A DNA stretch of 64,000 nucleotides from Pseudomonadota bacterium (lineage in GTDB: Bacteria > Pseudomonadota > Gammaproteobacteria > Steroidobacterales > Steroidobacteraceae), in assembly GCA_021815925.1 (NCBI GenBank), contig JAKAZL010000001.1:88463-152462 (forward strand), written 5' to 3'. Shown piece after piece: positions 1 through 9,059 of this stretch (position 1 is the first letter of the stretch; each line of letters begins with the position of its first letter). The notes below the pieces were generated by a model that saw nothing but the letters and a program-made list of their open reading frames with translations, searched no databases and was not told the origin of the DNA. The position numbers and the translations under genes were made by a program.

Positions 1-1
1 G

Positions 2-916
2 ATCCGCGCCGTCCGCGATCTGCTGGCGCAGGACCGCCGGAACGTCGCCCTGGTGAGCGGTGCGGTAGCGGCCGGCTCGGAGCCCCGTCTCGATGTGCTC
101 ACCGCCCAGACCGAGCTCGCCGGCGACGAGACGCTGCTGCCGCCGCTGTATCAGAAGCTCACCACGGCCCGGCACGCGCTCGCCGTGCTGCTTGGGCAGG
201 CGCCGGCAGCGTGGCATTCGCCCGAGCCGGCGTGGAGCGAACTCACGCTGCCGCACCAGGTGCCGGTGAGCCTGCCGTCGCGACTGCTGCAGAGGCGACC
301 GGACATCCGTGCCGCCGAGGCGCAGCTGCGCGCGGCGACCGCGGCGGTCGGTATCGCGACCGCAAACCTGTATCCGCAGATCACCCTGAGCGGCTCGCTC
401 AGCCAGGAGGCGCTGCGGCCGCAGCACCTCTTCGATGCGAGTTCTCTCGCCTGGTCGCTGATCGGCGGACTGACCGCTCCGTTGTTCGAGGGCGGAAAAC
501 TCCAGGCGCAGCGCCGCGCGGCGCTGGACGTCCTGCATGAGCGCGCGGATCTGTATCAGCAGGTGGTCATCGCCGCCTTCGGTCAGGTCGCCGATGCTCT
601 CGATGGACTGCGTCACGATGCCGAGCTGCGCACCGCGCAGGCGCGCGCGCTCGAGCTGTCGCGCCACCGCCTGACGCTTGAGCGGGAGAGCTATCGTGCC
701 GGCAACAGCGGCCTGCTGCCGGTGCTCGACGCACAGCGGCAGCGGGCGCGCGCCGAACTCGGCCTGCTCGGTGCCGAGGAGCGCCAGTACCTGGACACGA
801 TCCGGCTGCTGCTGGCCGCCGGAGGCCGGGTGGGGCTACCGGACCTGTCGGCCGCGGCGTCGACTGCCGTCAAATCCCCGAAAGACTCAGGCCGCCGGCC
901 TTCGCCTGGACTTTGA
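2..916 (+). CDS. RND efflux outer membrane factor, NodT family (5' truncated by window edge)
   Basis: C-terminal part of a TolC/OprM-like outer membrane channel that would complete a tripartite RND efflux pump. The reading frame is open from base 2, so the GTG at 53 is internal and the true start lies outside the window. Visible family features are the RRPDI motif with the following long coiled coil (RAAEAQLRAATAAVGIATA), the YPQITLSGS strand, and a second helical half (ESYRAGNSGLLPVLDAQRQ). About 300 residues of a usual 450-500 are present. No membrane fusion or pump gene follows directly: the next gene is convergent and its 3' end overlaps this one. The RND pair at 18230-22433 is far away, so whether this channel serves it is unknown. 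Confidence 0.88.
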   Translation: MRAVRDLLAQDRRNVALVSGAVAAGSEPRLDVLTAQTELAGDETLLPPLYQKLTTARHALAVLLGQAPAAWHSPEPAWSELTLPHQVPVSLPSRLLQRRPDIRAAEAQLRAATAAVGIATANLYPQITLSGSLSQEALRPQHLFDASSLAWSLIGGLTAPLFEGGKLQAQRRAALDVLHERADLYQQVVIAAFGQVADALDGLRHDAELRTAQARALELSRHRLTLERESYRAGNSGLLPVLDAQRQRARAELGLLGAEERQYLDTIRLLLAAGGRVGLPDLSAAASTAVKSPKDSGRRPSPGL

Positions 917-1577
917 CCAGCGAGCAACTCTGACGCGCCTTGCGCAGCTGCGCGCACGCGGCGAGTGCCGCGGCCCGGCTCATCTGCTGTGAGCGCAGCG
1001 TGGTGAGCTTTTCGGCGCCCGAGGGGGCGATCACCTGCACGGCCGTCAGTACGCCGGCAAATCGCGACCGCAGCTGCTGGGCGGCGGCCGTGGCGGCCGC
1101 CGTGGTTCGATAGCGGCCGAGTTCGAGCTGATAGCCGGCAAGCCTGTCGATTTCCGCCTGGGCCTGCGTGGCCTGCGGCGCATGCGGGAACTCCCCGACA
1201 AACCCCTCGTAGGCGGTGGCGGTGCCCGCTGTCCGGGCGGCCTGCCACGCCGCGGTCTCTTTCAGGGCGGTCAGTGCGCCTTGGGCCTGCGCGGTGAAGG
1301 CGCCGTTGGGATAGTCGGAGAGGTACTGTCGGTAAGCCTGCTGCGTGGCGGCACTGCGGGCCCTGGTCCAGGCGTGCTGATCCTCGAGCGATTCGATGCG
1401 ATTGCGAGCCTGCTGCACCCGCGGGTCGTCGGGGTGATCCTTGATGAAGCTGCGATATGCGGCGACCGTGCCCTGGGCCGAAGTCTTCTGCCAGTCGGCG
1501 TTCGGCGAGCTACAGGCGGCGAGCGTGCCCGCGGCGAGCACGCACACGATCCGGATCGCATGGGAAGTCTTGATCAC
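870..1577 (-). CDS. SPOR-domain lipoprotein with three tandem helical repeats
   Basis: Predicted 235-residue envelope lipoprotein. A basic N-terminus and hydrophobic stretch end in a lipobox (LAAC, lipidated Cys22). The middle holds three similar repeats built on Y..F/L....P and a run of alanines (AYRSFIKDHPDDP, AYRQYLSDYPNGA, AYEGFVGEFPHAP), resembling TPR-like repeats of YbgF-type proteins. From about residue 154 a SPOR-like domain begins (YQLELGRYRTTAAA); such domains bind denuded septal peptidoglycan. The GTG at 1577 was chosen because it puts the signal sequence directly after the start; an ATG just upstream is out of frame and closes at once. The 3' end overlaps the convergent efflux gene by 47 bases. 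Function beyond envelope or septum association is inferred. Confidence 0.8.
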   Translation of the reverse strand: MIKTSHAIRIVCVLAAGTLAACSSPNADWQKTSAQGTVAAYRSFIKDHPDDPRVQQARNRIESLEDQHAWTRARSAATQQAYRQYLSDYPNGAFTAQAQGALTALKETAAWQAARTAGTATAYEGFVGEFPHAPQATQAQAEIDRLAGYQLELGRYRTTAAATAAAQQLRSRFAGVLTAVQVIAPSGAEKLTTLRSQQMSRAAALAACAQLRKARQSCSLVKVQAKAGGLSLSGI

Positions 1578-1660
1578 GGCATACCCCGCGCACACTGGTG
1601 GGGCGCCTAAACTACCGCAGCCGCCGCAATTGTTCCAGGCACGCCCCCGCTGCGTTGGTC

Positions 1661-2239
1661 TCAGTGACACAGTGCCGTGTCCGCTGGACGCGAACCTTGT
1701 GGCTCGGGCCAGCGCTGCGGGCTCTTGCGCAGCTTGCGCACGTCGTAGCCCATCCGCGCCACCCGGGCGACCATGTCGGCGTAGGCGTGAGGCGAGATCT
1801 GGGGCGTGCGCGCCATCAGCCAAACGTAATCGCGCGCATCGCGTGCCACGATGACACGGCTGTAATCGGGCGCGAGCCAGGCGACGAGGTACTGCAGGCG
1901 CAGCAGCCAGTACAGATGCACCCGCCAGTCCGCGTTGCCCCTGTGCGCCACCACCGTCGCGGTCGAGTGGACGGTCTTCAGCGGCGCGGAGAAGCCGTGG
2001 TCGCGGAAGCGGAACAGGGTGCAGATCGAGCCGTTCGGCTCGAGCCGGTAGGTTTCGACCGGGTTGTAGTCGTGACGCTCGATGCGCGTCGGGATGGCTG
2101 CAATCACGTACCAACGGCCCATGTAGCGGCCCAGGTCGACATGCGCCACCGGTACGATCGCCTTCTCGGCCGCGGCGCCGCGGCACGCGGCCAGCGCGCA
2201 AATCGCGAGCGCAGCGAGCGCGGTGCGGGCGCGGCTCAT
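1661..2239 (-). CDS. bacterial lipocalin (Blc-like lipoprotein)
   Basis: 192-residue lipoprotein of the bacterial lipocalin family, an eight-stranded barrel that binds fatty acids or lysophospholipids at the outer membrane. The signal ends in LAAC with lipidated Cys19. The diagnostic lipocalin motif around GxW is present (GRYMGRWYVIA), followed by NPVETY and later conserved strands with YVWLMARTP. The start is ATG 2239, whose first bases overlap the stop of the Cfa-like gene (ATGA), so it is the last gene of the lipid island. Bacterial lipocalins often sit beside cyclopropane synthase genes, which fits a lipid carrier or repair role for chains modified by the upstream enzymes. Confidence 0.88.
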   Translation of the reverse strand: MSRARTALAALAICALAACRGAAAEKAIVPVAHVDLGRYMGRWYVIAAIPTRIERHDYNPVETYRLEPNGSICTLFRFRDHGFSAPLKTVHSTATVVAHRGNADWRVHLYWLLRLQYLVAWLAPDYSRVIVARDARDYVWLMARTPQISPHAYADMVARVARMGYDVRKLRKSPQRWPEPQGSRPADTALCH

Positions 2240-3333
2240 GCCGTCACCGCGTCGAGCGGGCGCACGAAGCGGTAGTGCGCGACCAGCCACTCGCTGCCGT
2301 CTGCATAGCCGAACAGCTCGGCGCACGCCATCCAGAAGATCCGCCAGCGCGCGAACCACAGCGGCGCGGCGGCTCCATAGGTCGCGTGCAGAACTTCCAT
2401 GACGTGCTCGCGGTGCTCATCCTGGTTGGCCAGCCACAGCTCGGCGGTGCGTCGGTAATGCGTGCCGTCGATCAGCCAGCGGCGCTCGAGCGCGAGGTGG
2501 GACTGGAAGTGCAGCAGCGTGTCGGCCGAAGGCATCAATCCTCCCGTGAAGAAGTGTCGCCCCAGCCAGTTGTCGTGTCCTGCGGTTTCGAACGGATACA
2601 GCAGCGTCCGGTGCGCGAACAGATGAGCGAACAGCTTGCCGCCGGGCGCGAGCCAGGTGGCGATGCGCTGCATGAGCGTCGCGTAGTTGCGCATGTGCTC
2701 GAACATCTCGATCGAAACGCAGCGGTCGAATCGTCCGGCATCGAGGATCAGCGCGTTGACGTCGCGCGTCAGGACATGGACGTTGCTTAGGCCGCGCGCC
2801 CGGCACTGCGCCTCGATGTGGCGGCGCTGGCTGTGCGAATTGGACACCGCGGTAATGTGCGCATTGGGCAGGCGCTCGGCCATCCACAGCGTGAGTGCGC
2901 CCCAGCCGCAGCCGAGTTCGAGAATCTGCTGTCCGTCGGCGAGCTCGGCCCGCTCCAGGTACAGCTCGAGCATGGCCTGCTCGGCGACCCCGAGACTCTC
3001 GTTCCCGGAGGGGAAGTAGCAGCAGGAGTACTTCAGGTGCGGACCGAGACATTGCGCGAAGAACGCTGCCGGCAGCTCGTAGTGTTGGGTGTTGGCAGCT
3101 TCCGTGAAGATTGCGACCGGGCTCGCGCGTAGCGCATCGAGCTGCTTGGCGAGCCGCTCCGCCTCGACCGCCGGACCGCCGCGACGCTCGGTGCGCAGCC
3201 GCTCGGCGCACAGCCGGCGAATGCCCAGACGCACCAGGGCGTCCGGCAGCAGACCGCGCTCGGCGAGACCGAGCAGACCCCGGGCGGGTCGGTCGGCGGG
3301 CAGTTCAGCGGAGGTGGACAGGGCAGTGCTCAT
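2236..3333 (-). CDS. Cfa-like SAM-dependent methyltransferase (short form)
   Basis: 365-residue member of the cyclopropane-fatty-acid synthase family, which transfers a methyl or methylene from S-adenosylmethionine to double bonds of phospholipid acyl chains. The SAM-binding loop is ILELGCGWGALTLW. Residues that bind bicarbonate in E. coli Cfa look retained: Cys in KYSCCYF, Glu in MFEHM, His in the FAHLFAH segment, and a Tyr in DGTHYRRT. The N-terminal domain is shorter than in classical Cfa. It is coupled by ATGA overlaps to DUF1295 upstream and lipocalin downstream. With a second Cfa-like gene in the same operon, the two probably act on different substrates or successive steps. Confidence 0.85.
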   Translation of the reverse strand: MSTALSTSAELPADRPARGLLGLAERGLLPDALVRLGIRRLCAERLRTERRGGPAVEAERLAKQLDALRASPVAIFTEAANTQHYELPAAFFAQCLGPHLKYSCCYFPSGNESLGVAEQAMLELYLERAELADGQQILELGCGWGALTLWMAERLPNAHITAVSNSHSQRRHIEAQCRARGLSNVHVLTRDVNALILDAGRFDRCVSIEMFEHMRNYATLMQRIATWLAPGGKLFAHLFAHRTLLYPFETAGHDNWLGRHFFTGGLMPSADTLLHFQSHLALERRWLIDGTHYRRTAELWLANQDEHREHVMEVLHATYGAAAPLWFARWRIFWMACAELFGYADGSEWLVAHYRFVRPLDAVTA

Positions 3334-4124
3334 CGGTCAACTCCAGAGGGACGAGAAAGGGGGAACCAGGGAAAGAAGACGGACGTGCGGCGCTGGTAGT
3401 CGCGATAGTCCTCGCCGCGCGTGCGCAGCGCCTGCTGCTCGGTCCACGGCACACCGCTCAGGTAGCGCAAAAATATGAACATGGCGAGCGGACCGAGCCA
3501 GGCGAGCGGAGCCAGCGGCGAGCCGACCGACCATGCCACGTAGGCGAACCAGTGCAACCACTCGAAGAAGTAGTTCGGGTGACGCGAGTAGCGCCACAGG
3601 CCCGTCCGGCAGGTCCGGCCCCGATTGCCGGGAACGCTGCGCCAGCGGGCGAGTTGCCGGTCGGCGAGCGATTCCCCGAGCACGCCGGTGAACCAGAACA
3701 GCGCCCCGGCGGCGAGCCATGCCGCCCCAGGATGCCGGTTGGCCGCGACGGGCACGAACGGCAGCGCGAACAGCACGACCGACAGGGCCTGCAGCTGAAA
3801 GAAGGCGAACCAGTTCCCCGCCCGGTCGCTCCAGCGCGCCCGCAGCGCCTGATAGCGCCCATCCTCGGGCTCCCGGCGCACGCGCCGCAGCAGGTGCACG
3901 CTGAGGCGCAGGGCCCAGCCGCCCCCCAGCAGCGCGAGCAGTGCGCGCGGCGCGCTCGAGCCGGCGCCCCAGGCCGCCAGCGTCCAGGCGCCTACCGCCA
4001 GCAGTGCGGACCAAAGTACGTCGGCCACTCCGGCATTGCGCCGCCGGTGCTGCCACCACCAGCCGGCGGACATCACCGCGCTGGCGAGGATCCATAGCGC
4101 GGCGAGCGCGTGGAGGGGGCTCAT
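3330..4124 (-). CDS. DUF1295 membrane protein (steroid 5-alpha-reductase/ICMT-like fold)
   Basis: 264-residue polytopic membrane protein with roughly six hydrophobic segments. The C-terminal hallmark of the family is clear: GLWRYSRHPNYFFEW, followed by a conserved membrane segment and YRDYQRRTSVFFPW. DUF1295 proteins share the fold of steroid 5-alpha-reductases and isoprenylcysteine methyltransferases; their exact chemistry is mostly unknown. In the lipid island it is a candidate for reduction or oxidation of a modified acyl chain. The start at 4124 was picked because the ATG overlaps the stop of DUF2878 (ATGA); the open frame extends farther upstream but there only shadows the neighbouring gene. 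Translationally coupled on both sides. Confidence 0.87.
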   Translation of the reverse strand: MSPLHALAALWILASAVMSAGWWWQHRRRNAGVADVLWSALLAVGAWTLAAWGAGSSAPRALLALLGGGWALRLSVHLLRRVRREPEDGRYQALRARWSDRAGNWFAFFQLQALSVVLFALPFVPVAANRHPGAAWLAAGALFWFTGVLGESLADRQLARWRSVPGNRGRTCRTGLWRYSRHPNYFFEWLHWFAYVAWSVGSPLAPLAWLGPLAMFIFLRYLSGVPWTEQQALRTRGEDYRDYQRRTSVFFPWFPLSRPSGVDR

Positions 4125-4654
4125 GCGCCGCTCCCGGCCGCGCGCGGCTCGAGGGTCCGGCGGGCAAGCGTGGTGAGGGCAGGTAGTGCGGCACCCCAGC
4201 CGACGGCCAGGGCGAGCAGACTGGGCCATCGGGGTGCAGGAAAGAACACGGCGTGCCAGCCGTGCGCGGCAGCCGAGTAGGACAGCGGCCCGCCGAGAGC
4301 GCCGAGGAGGGCGGCCAGCCCGGGCCGACGGTGCAGATAGCCGAACAGCGGCACGATGGTCAATCCGAACGCCCCCCACAGCGCGAGTAGCCATGCAGGG
4401 CAGCAGGTCAGCGGCCAGGCGGCCGCGTAGCGAAGCATTCCGGTGCTGACCCAGCAGGTCTCGAGCGCCGCACCGATCAGCAGCGCTGCCGCGAGCAGCC
4501 GCGTCTCGAGGCGCAACCGTCTCGAGACGGCGAGCCGCCAGGTGGCAAACAGCACTGCGGCGCCCACTCCGGGCCACACCACACCGCGTCCCGCACCGCA
4601 GACGGCGGCGAACCACACCAGTTCGTAGCCGACGAACGTCAGGCAGGCATCCAC
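4121..4654 (-). CDS. DUF2878 membrane protein
   Basis: 177-residue protein with about five hydrophobic helices, matching the DUF2878 pattern: an N-terminal FVGYELVWFAAV segment, a central ETCWVSTGMLRY, then PAWLLALWGAFGLT and GPLSYSAAAHGW. The family has no established biochemical role but recurs next to DUF1295, DUF1365 and Cfa-like genes. The GTG at 4654 was preferred to the upstream ATG at 4768 because the family's first helix starts right after it and the longer form would overlap the upstream gene by 130 bases; with GTG the overlap is 16 bases. It ends in an ATGA overlap with DUF1295. Confidence 0.82.
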   Translation of the reverse strand: MDACLTFVGYELVWFAAVCGAGRGVVWPGVGAAVLFATWRLAVSRRLRLETRLLAAALLIGAALETCWVSTGMLRYAAAWPLTCCPAWLLALWGAFGLTIVPLFGYLHRRPGLAALLGALGGPLSYSAAAHGWHAVFFPAPRWPSLLALAVGWGAALPALTTLARRTLEPRAAGSGA

Positions 4655-5931
4655 GCGGTGCTCTCCTCGCCGGTAGGCCGCCACAAGGGCTTCACGAGCT
4701 TCAGATGCGCCACGCCGATCGAGCGCTCGTGGAAGCCTCCTTCGCAGTAGGCGAGATAAAACTCCCACAGCCGGATGAACCGCTCATCGAAGCCAAGGGC
4801 GCGCACTGCGGGCAGCTGCCTGAGGAAGCGGTGGCGCCATGCTTCGAGCGTGCGGGCGTAGGAATCCCCGAAGTCCTGCAACGCCACGGGAGTCAGATTG
4901 CTGGCGCGCGAGTTGGCCGCCAGCATGGCGCTCACCGAGGGGATGAAACTGCCGGGAAACACATGGCGCTGAATGAAGTCCACGCCGCGCAGTGCCTGCT
5001 GGTAGCGATGGTCCTCGATCGTGATCGCCTGCACGAGCGCGGCACCGTGCGGTCGCAGCAGGCGACCGAGGGTGGCGAAGTAGGTCTCGAGGTGATCGGC
5101 GCCTACCGCCTCGATCATCTCGATCGAGACCACCTTGTCGTAATGACCGGTGAGATCGCGGTAATCCGCCAGACGCAGCTCGATGCGCTGCTCGAGACCG
5201 GCGGCCTGAACCCGCTCGCGCGCAAGATCGTACTGGCTGCGCGATATCGTGGTCGTGGTCACGCGGCAGCCGTAATGACGCGCGGCATACAGGGCAAATC
5301 CGCCCCAACCGGTCCCAATCTCGAGTACGTGGTCGGAGTCGCTGAGGCCGAGGCGACGGCAGACGGCCTCGAGCTTGCGGGCCGAGGCCGTCTCCAGCGT
5401 ATCGGCCGCATCGCTCCACAGCGCCGAGGAGTACATCAGATCTGCGCTGAGGAACAGACCGAAGAACTCGTTGCTTAGATCGTAGTGTGCGGCAATGTTG
5501 CGCCGGCTGCCGGAGCGGCTGTTGCGCCGTGCCGCGTGCCACAGCCGCCGCAGGCTGCCGGCGAGGGTGGCCCAGCCGGACTCCAGCCCATCCAGCAGGT
5601 CGCGATTGCGCACCAGGAGCCGCACCAGCGCGACGAGCGCGTCCGACTCGTCCATTCCCGGTGCCGAACAGCGCCACAGTCCGTCGATGTAGGCCTCACC
5701 CGCGCCGACGCTGCCGCCGGCGGCCACACGGCGGTAGAACCCCATGTCCGACACCAGCAGACGCACGCTGGGCTCGGCTGCGCCCGGGCCGAGGACGACG
5801 GTGCCGAGCGCATCGCTCACCTCGAGTCGGCCGTGTCGCAGGCCTGCAAGTCGCGACAGCAGTCGCGCACGCAGGAAGCGCTCCGCGGAGCTGCCGAGCG
5901 AGCCGGCCAATGGGGCGACAACGGTGTTCAT
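4639..5931 (-). CDS. Cfa-like SAM-dependent lipid methyltransferase lacking bicarbonate-site residues
   Basis: 430-residue cyclopropane-synthase family enzyme with the full two-domain layout: an N-terminal lipid-binding region and a SAM fold ([26 protein letters not shown]). Compared with E. coli Cfa recalled from memory, the Cys of the YSCAYW motif is Ser (MYSSALW), the His of FEHVG is Ala (IEAVG) and the His of LLHTIG is replaced (QAITIE); the Glu and the Tyr of the FGADY region (FGDSY) are kept. Loss of the bicarbonate-binding set suggests a methylated or methylene-bearing product rather than a cyclopropane, as in UfaM- or BfaA-type methylases; that is inference. ATGA-coupled to DUF1365 upstream. 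Confidence 0.87.
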   Translation of the reverse strand: MNTVVAPLAGSLGSSAERFLRARLLSRLAGLRHGRLEVSDALGTVVLGPGAAEPSVRLLVSDMGFYRRVAAGGSVGAGEAYIDGLWRCSAPGMDESDALVALVRLLVRNRDLLDGLESGWATLAGSLRRLWHAARRNSRSGSRRNIAAHYDLSNEFFGLFLSADLMYSSALWSDAADTLETASARKLEAVCRRLGLSDSDHVLEIGTGWGGFALYAARHYGCRVTTTTISRSQYDLARERVQAAGLEQRIELRLADYRDLTGHYDKVVSIEMIEAVGADHLETYFATLGRLLRPHGAALVQAITIEDHRYQQALRGVDFIQRHVFPGSFIPSVSAMLAANSRASNLTPVALQDFGDSYARTLEAWRHRFLRQLPAVRALGFDERFIRLWEFYLAYCEGGFHERSIGVAHLKLVKPLWRPTGEESTAWMPA

Positions 5932-6707
5932 GCGGTACCTCGAAGACGTCGGGGATGGTCGTACGTGGGCGTGCGCTTCATCCACAAGCGCGCCGCCTGC
6001 CAGTAGATGCCGCCGATGACCTGCAGGCTCATCAGCGGGTAGCGCCACAGCACTCGAGCCAGGTTTGCGCCGGTGAGCGGCCGACGCACGAGATCCAGAT
6101 TCGCTTCAAGTTCGCGCTCGCCACCGCGTCGAACCGACATGTGCACCCGCAGGCGCTCCCCGGGCGCGCTGAAGCGCCACTGGTAGGTGCGCTCGAGCGG
6201 CAGGAAGGGCGAGACGTGGAACGCCTTGTCGAAATCCCACCGCCAGTGCCCGCCGCGACGCTGCGCCAGTGAGACCGGCAGGACGTAGGCGTGGCGTTCG
6301 TTCCACGGCGTGTTGGTTATTTCGGCAATGACCGCCTCGAGCGCCCCGTCGGTCCCGTGGCAGTAGTAGAAGCTGACGGGGTTGAATACGTATCCGGCGT
6401 ACCGCACGTGCGTCAGCAGTCGCACCGCGCCGGCGGGGCGCGCCCCGGTGCGCTGCTCGACCAGGTTGCGTGCCGCCTCGGCCAGCGGCAGTGCCGCGGG
6501 CGCGAGGTAGTCGGCGCGGCGGAACTCGGCGAGATTCCGACCGCCGACTGACCACAGCCAGCGGCCCGCGAACACCCGATCGAGCTCATCGAGGTCCAGA
6601 CACAGCTGGGCAATGCGGTAGGCGAAGGCGTGCGGTCTCGGCCCGAGCCGCCAGTGTCGGACCACGCCCTCGTACACCGCGCTGTTCGGCGCATCGGGTT
6701 CGCTCAT
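5928..6707 (-). CDS. DUF1365 family protein
   Basis: 259-residue soluble protein of the DUF1365 family. Recognisable are the N-terminal [19 protein letters not shown] segment, [19 protein letters not shown], the [15 protein letters not shown] block and the C-terminal [18 protein letters not shown]. These proteins almost always lie between an FAD oxidoreductase and a Cfa-like methyltransferase, exactly as here; no reaction is firmly assigned. The ATG at 6707 overlaps the stop of the oxidoreductase (ATGA); a longer open frame upstream only shadows that gene. The gene ends in an ATGA overlap with the CfaB-like methyltransferase, so levels should be tied stoichiometrically. Confidence 0.88.
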   Translation of the reverse strand: MSEPDAPNSAVYEGVVRHWRLGPRPHAFAYRIAQLCLDLDELDRVFAGRWLWSVGGRNLAEFRRADYLAPAALPLAEAARNLVEQRTGARPAGAVRLLTHVRYAGYVFNPVSFYYCHGTDGALEAVIAEITNTPWNERHAYVLPVSLAQRRGGHWRWDFDKAFHVSPFLPLERTYQWRFSAPGERLRVHMSVRRGGERELEANLDLVRRPLTGANLARVLWRYPLMSLQVIGGIYWQAARLWMKRTPTYDHPRRLRGTA

Positions 6708-7975
6708 GCGGCCACCTCGTTCGCCGGTTGCTGCTGCGCACGTGTCTCGAGTGCCTCGGCGAGGGTGTGTGCGCTGCGCATGCCGTCCTCGTGAAAGCCC
6801 CAGCCCCAGTAGGCCCCTGCGAACCAGGTGCGCTTGATGCCCTGAATCTGTGCTCGCCGGCGCTGCGCGGCGAGCGCCTCGTGGGTGTGGACCGGGTGTT
6901 CGTAGCGCATGGTGCGCAGCACCTTGGTCGGGTCGATCGCAGCGCTGCGATTCAGCGTGACGATCAGCGGTTCGGGGCAGTCGAGCGACTGCAGCAGATT
7001 CATGCAGTAGCTGACGGCGCACGGTGCACCGGGCTCACGCGGGACGTAGGCATTCCACGCCGCCCAGGCCTTGCGCCGCCGGGGCAGCACCGAGGCGTCG
7101 GTATGCAGCACCGCTTCGTTCGCTTGATAGGCGATTGCGCCGAGGATCGATCGCTCCGCCGCGCTCGCATCGGCGAGCAGCGCCAGTGCTTGGTCGCTGT
7201 GGCAGGCCAGCACGAGCTGATCGAAGCGCTCGGTACCGCCCTCGAGACCCACGGTGACCGCGTCAGCGTCGCGCCTCACCCAGCGTACCGGGCAGCCGGG
7301 CCGCTCGCGCACCCGCCAGCGCCTGCGCAATGCGTGCACGTAGCTTGCCGATCCGCCGCGTACCACGCGCCATTCAGGCCGCTCGCGCACCGAGAGCATC
7401 TGGTGATTGGCCATGAACTGCACCAGGTACCGGGCCGGAAAGCTCAGGATCTGCGCCGGGGGCGAGGACCACAGCGCCGAGGCCATGGGCACGAGGTGAT
7501 CGTCGCGAAAGGCCGCGCCGTAGCCGCCGGCGGCGAGGTACTCCCCGAGCGTCGGTCCCGGATCGCTGCGCCCGAGCAGGGCGGGTGCCTCGCGATAGAA
7601 GCGCAGCAGGTCGCGCACCATCCCGAGGAAGCGCGGCGAGGCGAGATTGCGCCGCTGGCAGAACAGCGTATCGAGCCGGGTGGCGTTGTACTCGAGCCCG
7701 CTGGCCGCGTTGTGCACCGAGAAGCTCATCGTCGTCGGCTGCGAGGCGACGCCGAGCTCATCGAGCAGCGCGCTGAACAACGGATAGTGCCGGGGGCTGA
7801 ACACTATGAATCCCGAGTCGACCGCGAAATTTCGTCCGCTCACGGCGATCTCATGCGTGTGGGTGTGGCCCCCGAGGTAGGTGTTCGCCTCGAACAGCGT
7901 CACCTCGTGCCGAGGCGAAAGCAGCCAGCTCGAGGCGAGCCCGGCGATGCCTGAACCGACCACCGCGATGCGCAT
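6704..7975 (-). CDS. FAD-dependent amine-oxidase-fold oxidoreductase of the lipid island
   Basis: 423-residue flavoprotein with an N-terminal Rossmann FAD loop ([15 protein letters not shown]) followed by the acidic end of strand two ([15 protein letters not shown]), a central substrate domain, and a C-terminal FAD segment ([17 protein letters not shown]). It is the NAD(P)/FAD-dependent oxidoreductase that partners DUF1365 and Cfa-like genes; relatives annotated as protoporphyrinogen-oxidase-like desaturate or reduce modified acyl chains. In Rhodobacter the furan fatty acid pathway uses a flavin-type desaturase, UfaD, on a methylated chain; equivalence here is inference from context. The desaturase gene lies 4 bases upstream, so both are probably on one transcript. 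Confidence 0.88.
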   Translation of the reverse strand: MRIAVVGSGIAGLASSWLLSPRHEVTLFEANTYLGGHTHTHEIAVSGRNFAVDSGFIVFSPRHYPLFSALLDELGVASQPTTMSFSVHNAASGLEYNATRLDTLFCQRRNLASPRFLGMVRDLLRFYREAPALLGRSDPGPTLGEYLAAGGYGAAFRDDHLVPMASALWSSPPAQILSFPARYLVQFMANHQMLSVRERPEWRVVRGGSASYVHALRRRWRVRERPGCPVRWVRRDADAVTVGLEGGTERFDQLVLACHSDQALALLADASAAERSILGAIAYQANEAVLHTDASVLPRRRKAWAAWNAYVPREPGAPCAVSYCMNLLQSLDCPEPLIVTLNRSAAIDPTKVLRTMRYEHPVHTHEALAAQRRRAQIQGIKRTWFAGAYWGWGFHEDGMRSAHTLAEALETRAQQQPANEVAA

Positions 7976-7979
7976 GGCC

Positions 7980-8939
7980 TCACCGCCCCGCCGTTTCGAG
8001 CACGCGCGCCGGCACCGGCTTTAGGTTACGGATCAGTCCGAGGAGCGCGAGCAGCCGCAGCCCGTACCAGGTGAGGTCGATTTCCCACCAGCGAAAGCCC
8101 TGCCGGGCTGCGGCCGGGAAGCGGTGGTGGTTGTTGTGCCAGCCCTCGCCAAAGGTGAGCAGCGCGAGCAGGACATTGTTGCGGCTGTCGTCCGGGGTTG
8201 CGAAGCGGCGTGTACCCCAGCGGTGCGCCAGTGAATTGATGGTCACGGTTGCGTGAAAGAGCACCACCGTCGAGATGAAGAACCCCCACACCAGCAGCTG
8301 TGGGCCGTCGGTGCCGAGCTGCGGCGCGAACCGATGCAGCGCAGCACCCACCCCGAATACCGCTGCGGCGAGGACCACCGGTACGGCGATGTCGTAGCGA
8401 TCGAGCCAGCGCAGCTCGGGGTACTTCGCCAGATCGGCGACTCGCTTCAGGTCCGTGTGGAAGGCGCGCCGGGTGAGAAACCAGCCCATGTGGCTCCAGA
8501 GGAAGCCACGCATGCGCGGGGAGTGCGGATCGCGGGGCGTGTCGGCGTCGCGGTGGTGGTTGCGGTGATGCGCCGCCCACCACAGCGGTCCGCGCTGCAC
8601 GCACGATGCGCCGATGAGCGCGAACAGCAACTGCACCGGGCGCGAGGCGTGGAAGGTGCGGTGGGAGAAGCCACGGTGGTAGAAGCCGGTGAGCGCGAAC
8701 ATGCGCACCGCGTAGAGCACACCGGCTGCCACCAGGGCGCCTGCCGAGACGCCCGTCCAGATCGCCGCGAGGCAACCCAGGTGCAGCCCGATGAACGGCA
8801 CAGCCCGCAACCAGTCGATGCGGTCGGCGTCGGCCGGATTAACCGGGCTGCCGGACTGGTGAGTGTCGAACCAGCGTCGCAGCGTCTGGCGAAGCGACGG
8901 GGCTGGGCCGGCCGGGGCGGGTTGCGGGGTGATGCGCAT
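7980..8939 (-). CDS. membrane acyl-CoA/acyl-lipid delta-9-type desaturase
   Basis: 319-residue integral membrane di-iron desaturase that introduces a cis double bond into saturated acyl chains using O2. The three histidine boxes are intact: HRGFSH, HHRNHH and HNNHH. Hydrophobic pairs flank the boxes as expected for four membrane passes. The ATG at 8939 was chosen over the longer frame to 9020 because homology begins there. It is the first gene after a 120-base gap that carries an inverted repeat directly upstream of the start, so it likely has its own promoter. Its unsaturated product is the natural substrate for the Cfa-like methyltransferases that follow. Confidence 0.92.
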   Translation of the reverse strand: MRITPQPAPAGPAPSLRQTLRRWFDTHQSGSPVNPADADRIDWLRAVPFIGLHLGCLAAIWTGVSAGALVAAGVLYAVRMFALTGFYHRGFSHRTFHASRPVQLLFALIGASCVQRGPLWWAAHHRNHHRDADTPRDPHSPRMRGFLWSHMGWFLTRRAFHTDLKRVADLAKYPELRWLDRYDIAVPVVLAAAVFGVGAALHRFAPQLGTDGPQLLVWGFFISTVVLFHATVTINSLAHRWGTRRFATPDDSRNNVLLALLTFGEGWHNNHHRFPAAARQGFRWWEIDLTWYGLRLLALLGLIRNLKPVPARVLETAGR

Positions 8940-8943
8940 CGTG

Positions 8944-8969
8944 GGACACCATCGGTAGTTGTGGTGTCC
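8944..8969. promoter_or_regulatory. inverted repeat just upstream of the desaturase start
   Basis: Two perfect 8-base arms, GGACACCA (8944-8951) and TGGTGTCC (8962-8969), flank a 10-base spacer. The proximal arm ends 4 bases before the desaturase ATG, so it covers the ribosome binding region. It could be an operator or an RNA hairpin that hides the start. On the minus strand a TGCATCC...CGTATA pair lies farther upstream and could be an ECF-type promoter, but I could not match it to a second copy. Confidence 0.5.
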
Positions 8970-9033
8970 TATACGGAGCCGGGGCGGATTTGGATGCAGC
9001 CGGCCCGATCTGATTCGCACGCGACCGCGCCAC

Positions 9034-9053
9034 GCAGCCCCGGAGGGGGCTGC
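9034..9053. repeat. GC-rich perfect hairpin after the anti-sigma gene
   Basis: Arms GCAGCCCC (9034-9041) and GGGGCTGC (9046-9053) with a 4-base loop lie between the anti-sigma stop and the desaturase. There is no T-run on either strand, so it is not a typical intrinsic terminator. The core CCCCGGAGGG recurs in the hairpin at 18163-18182. Confidence 0.55.
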
Positions 9054-9059
9054 GGCGGG

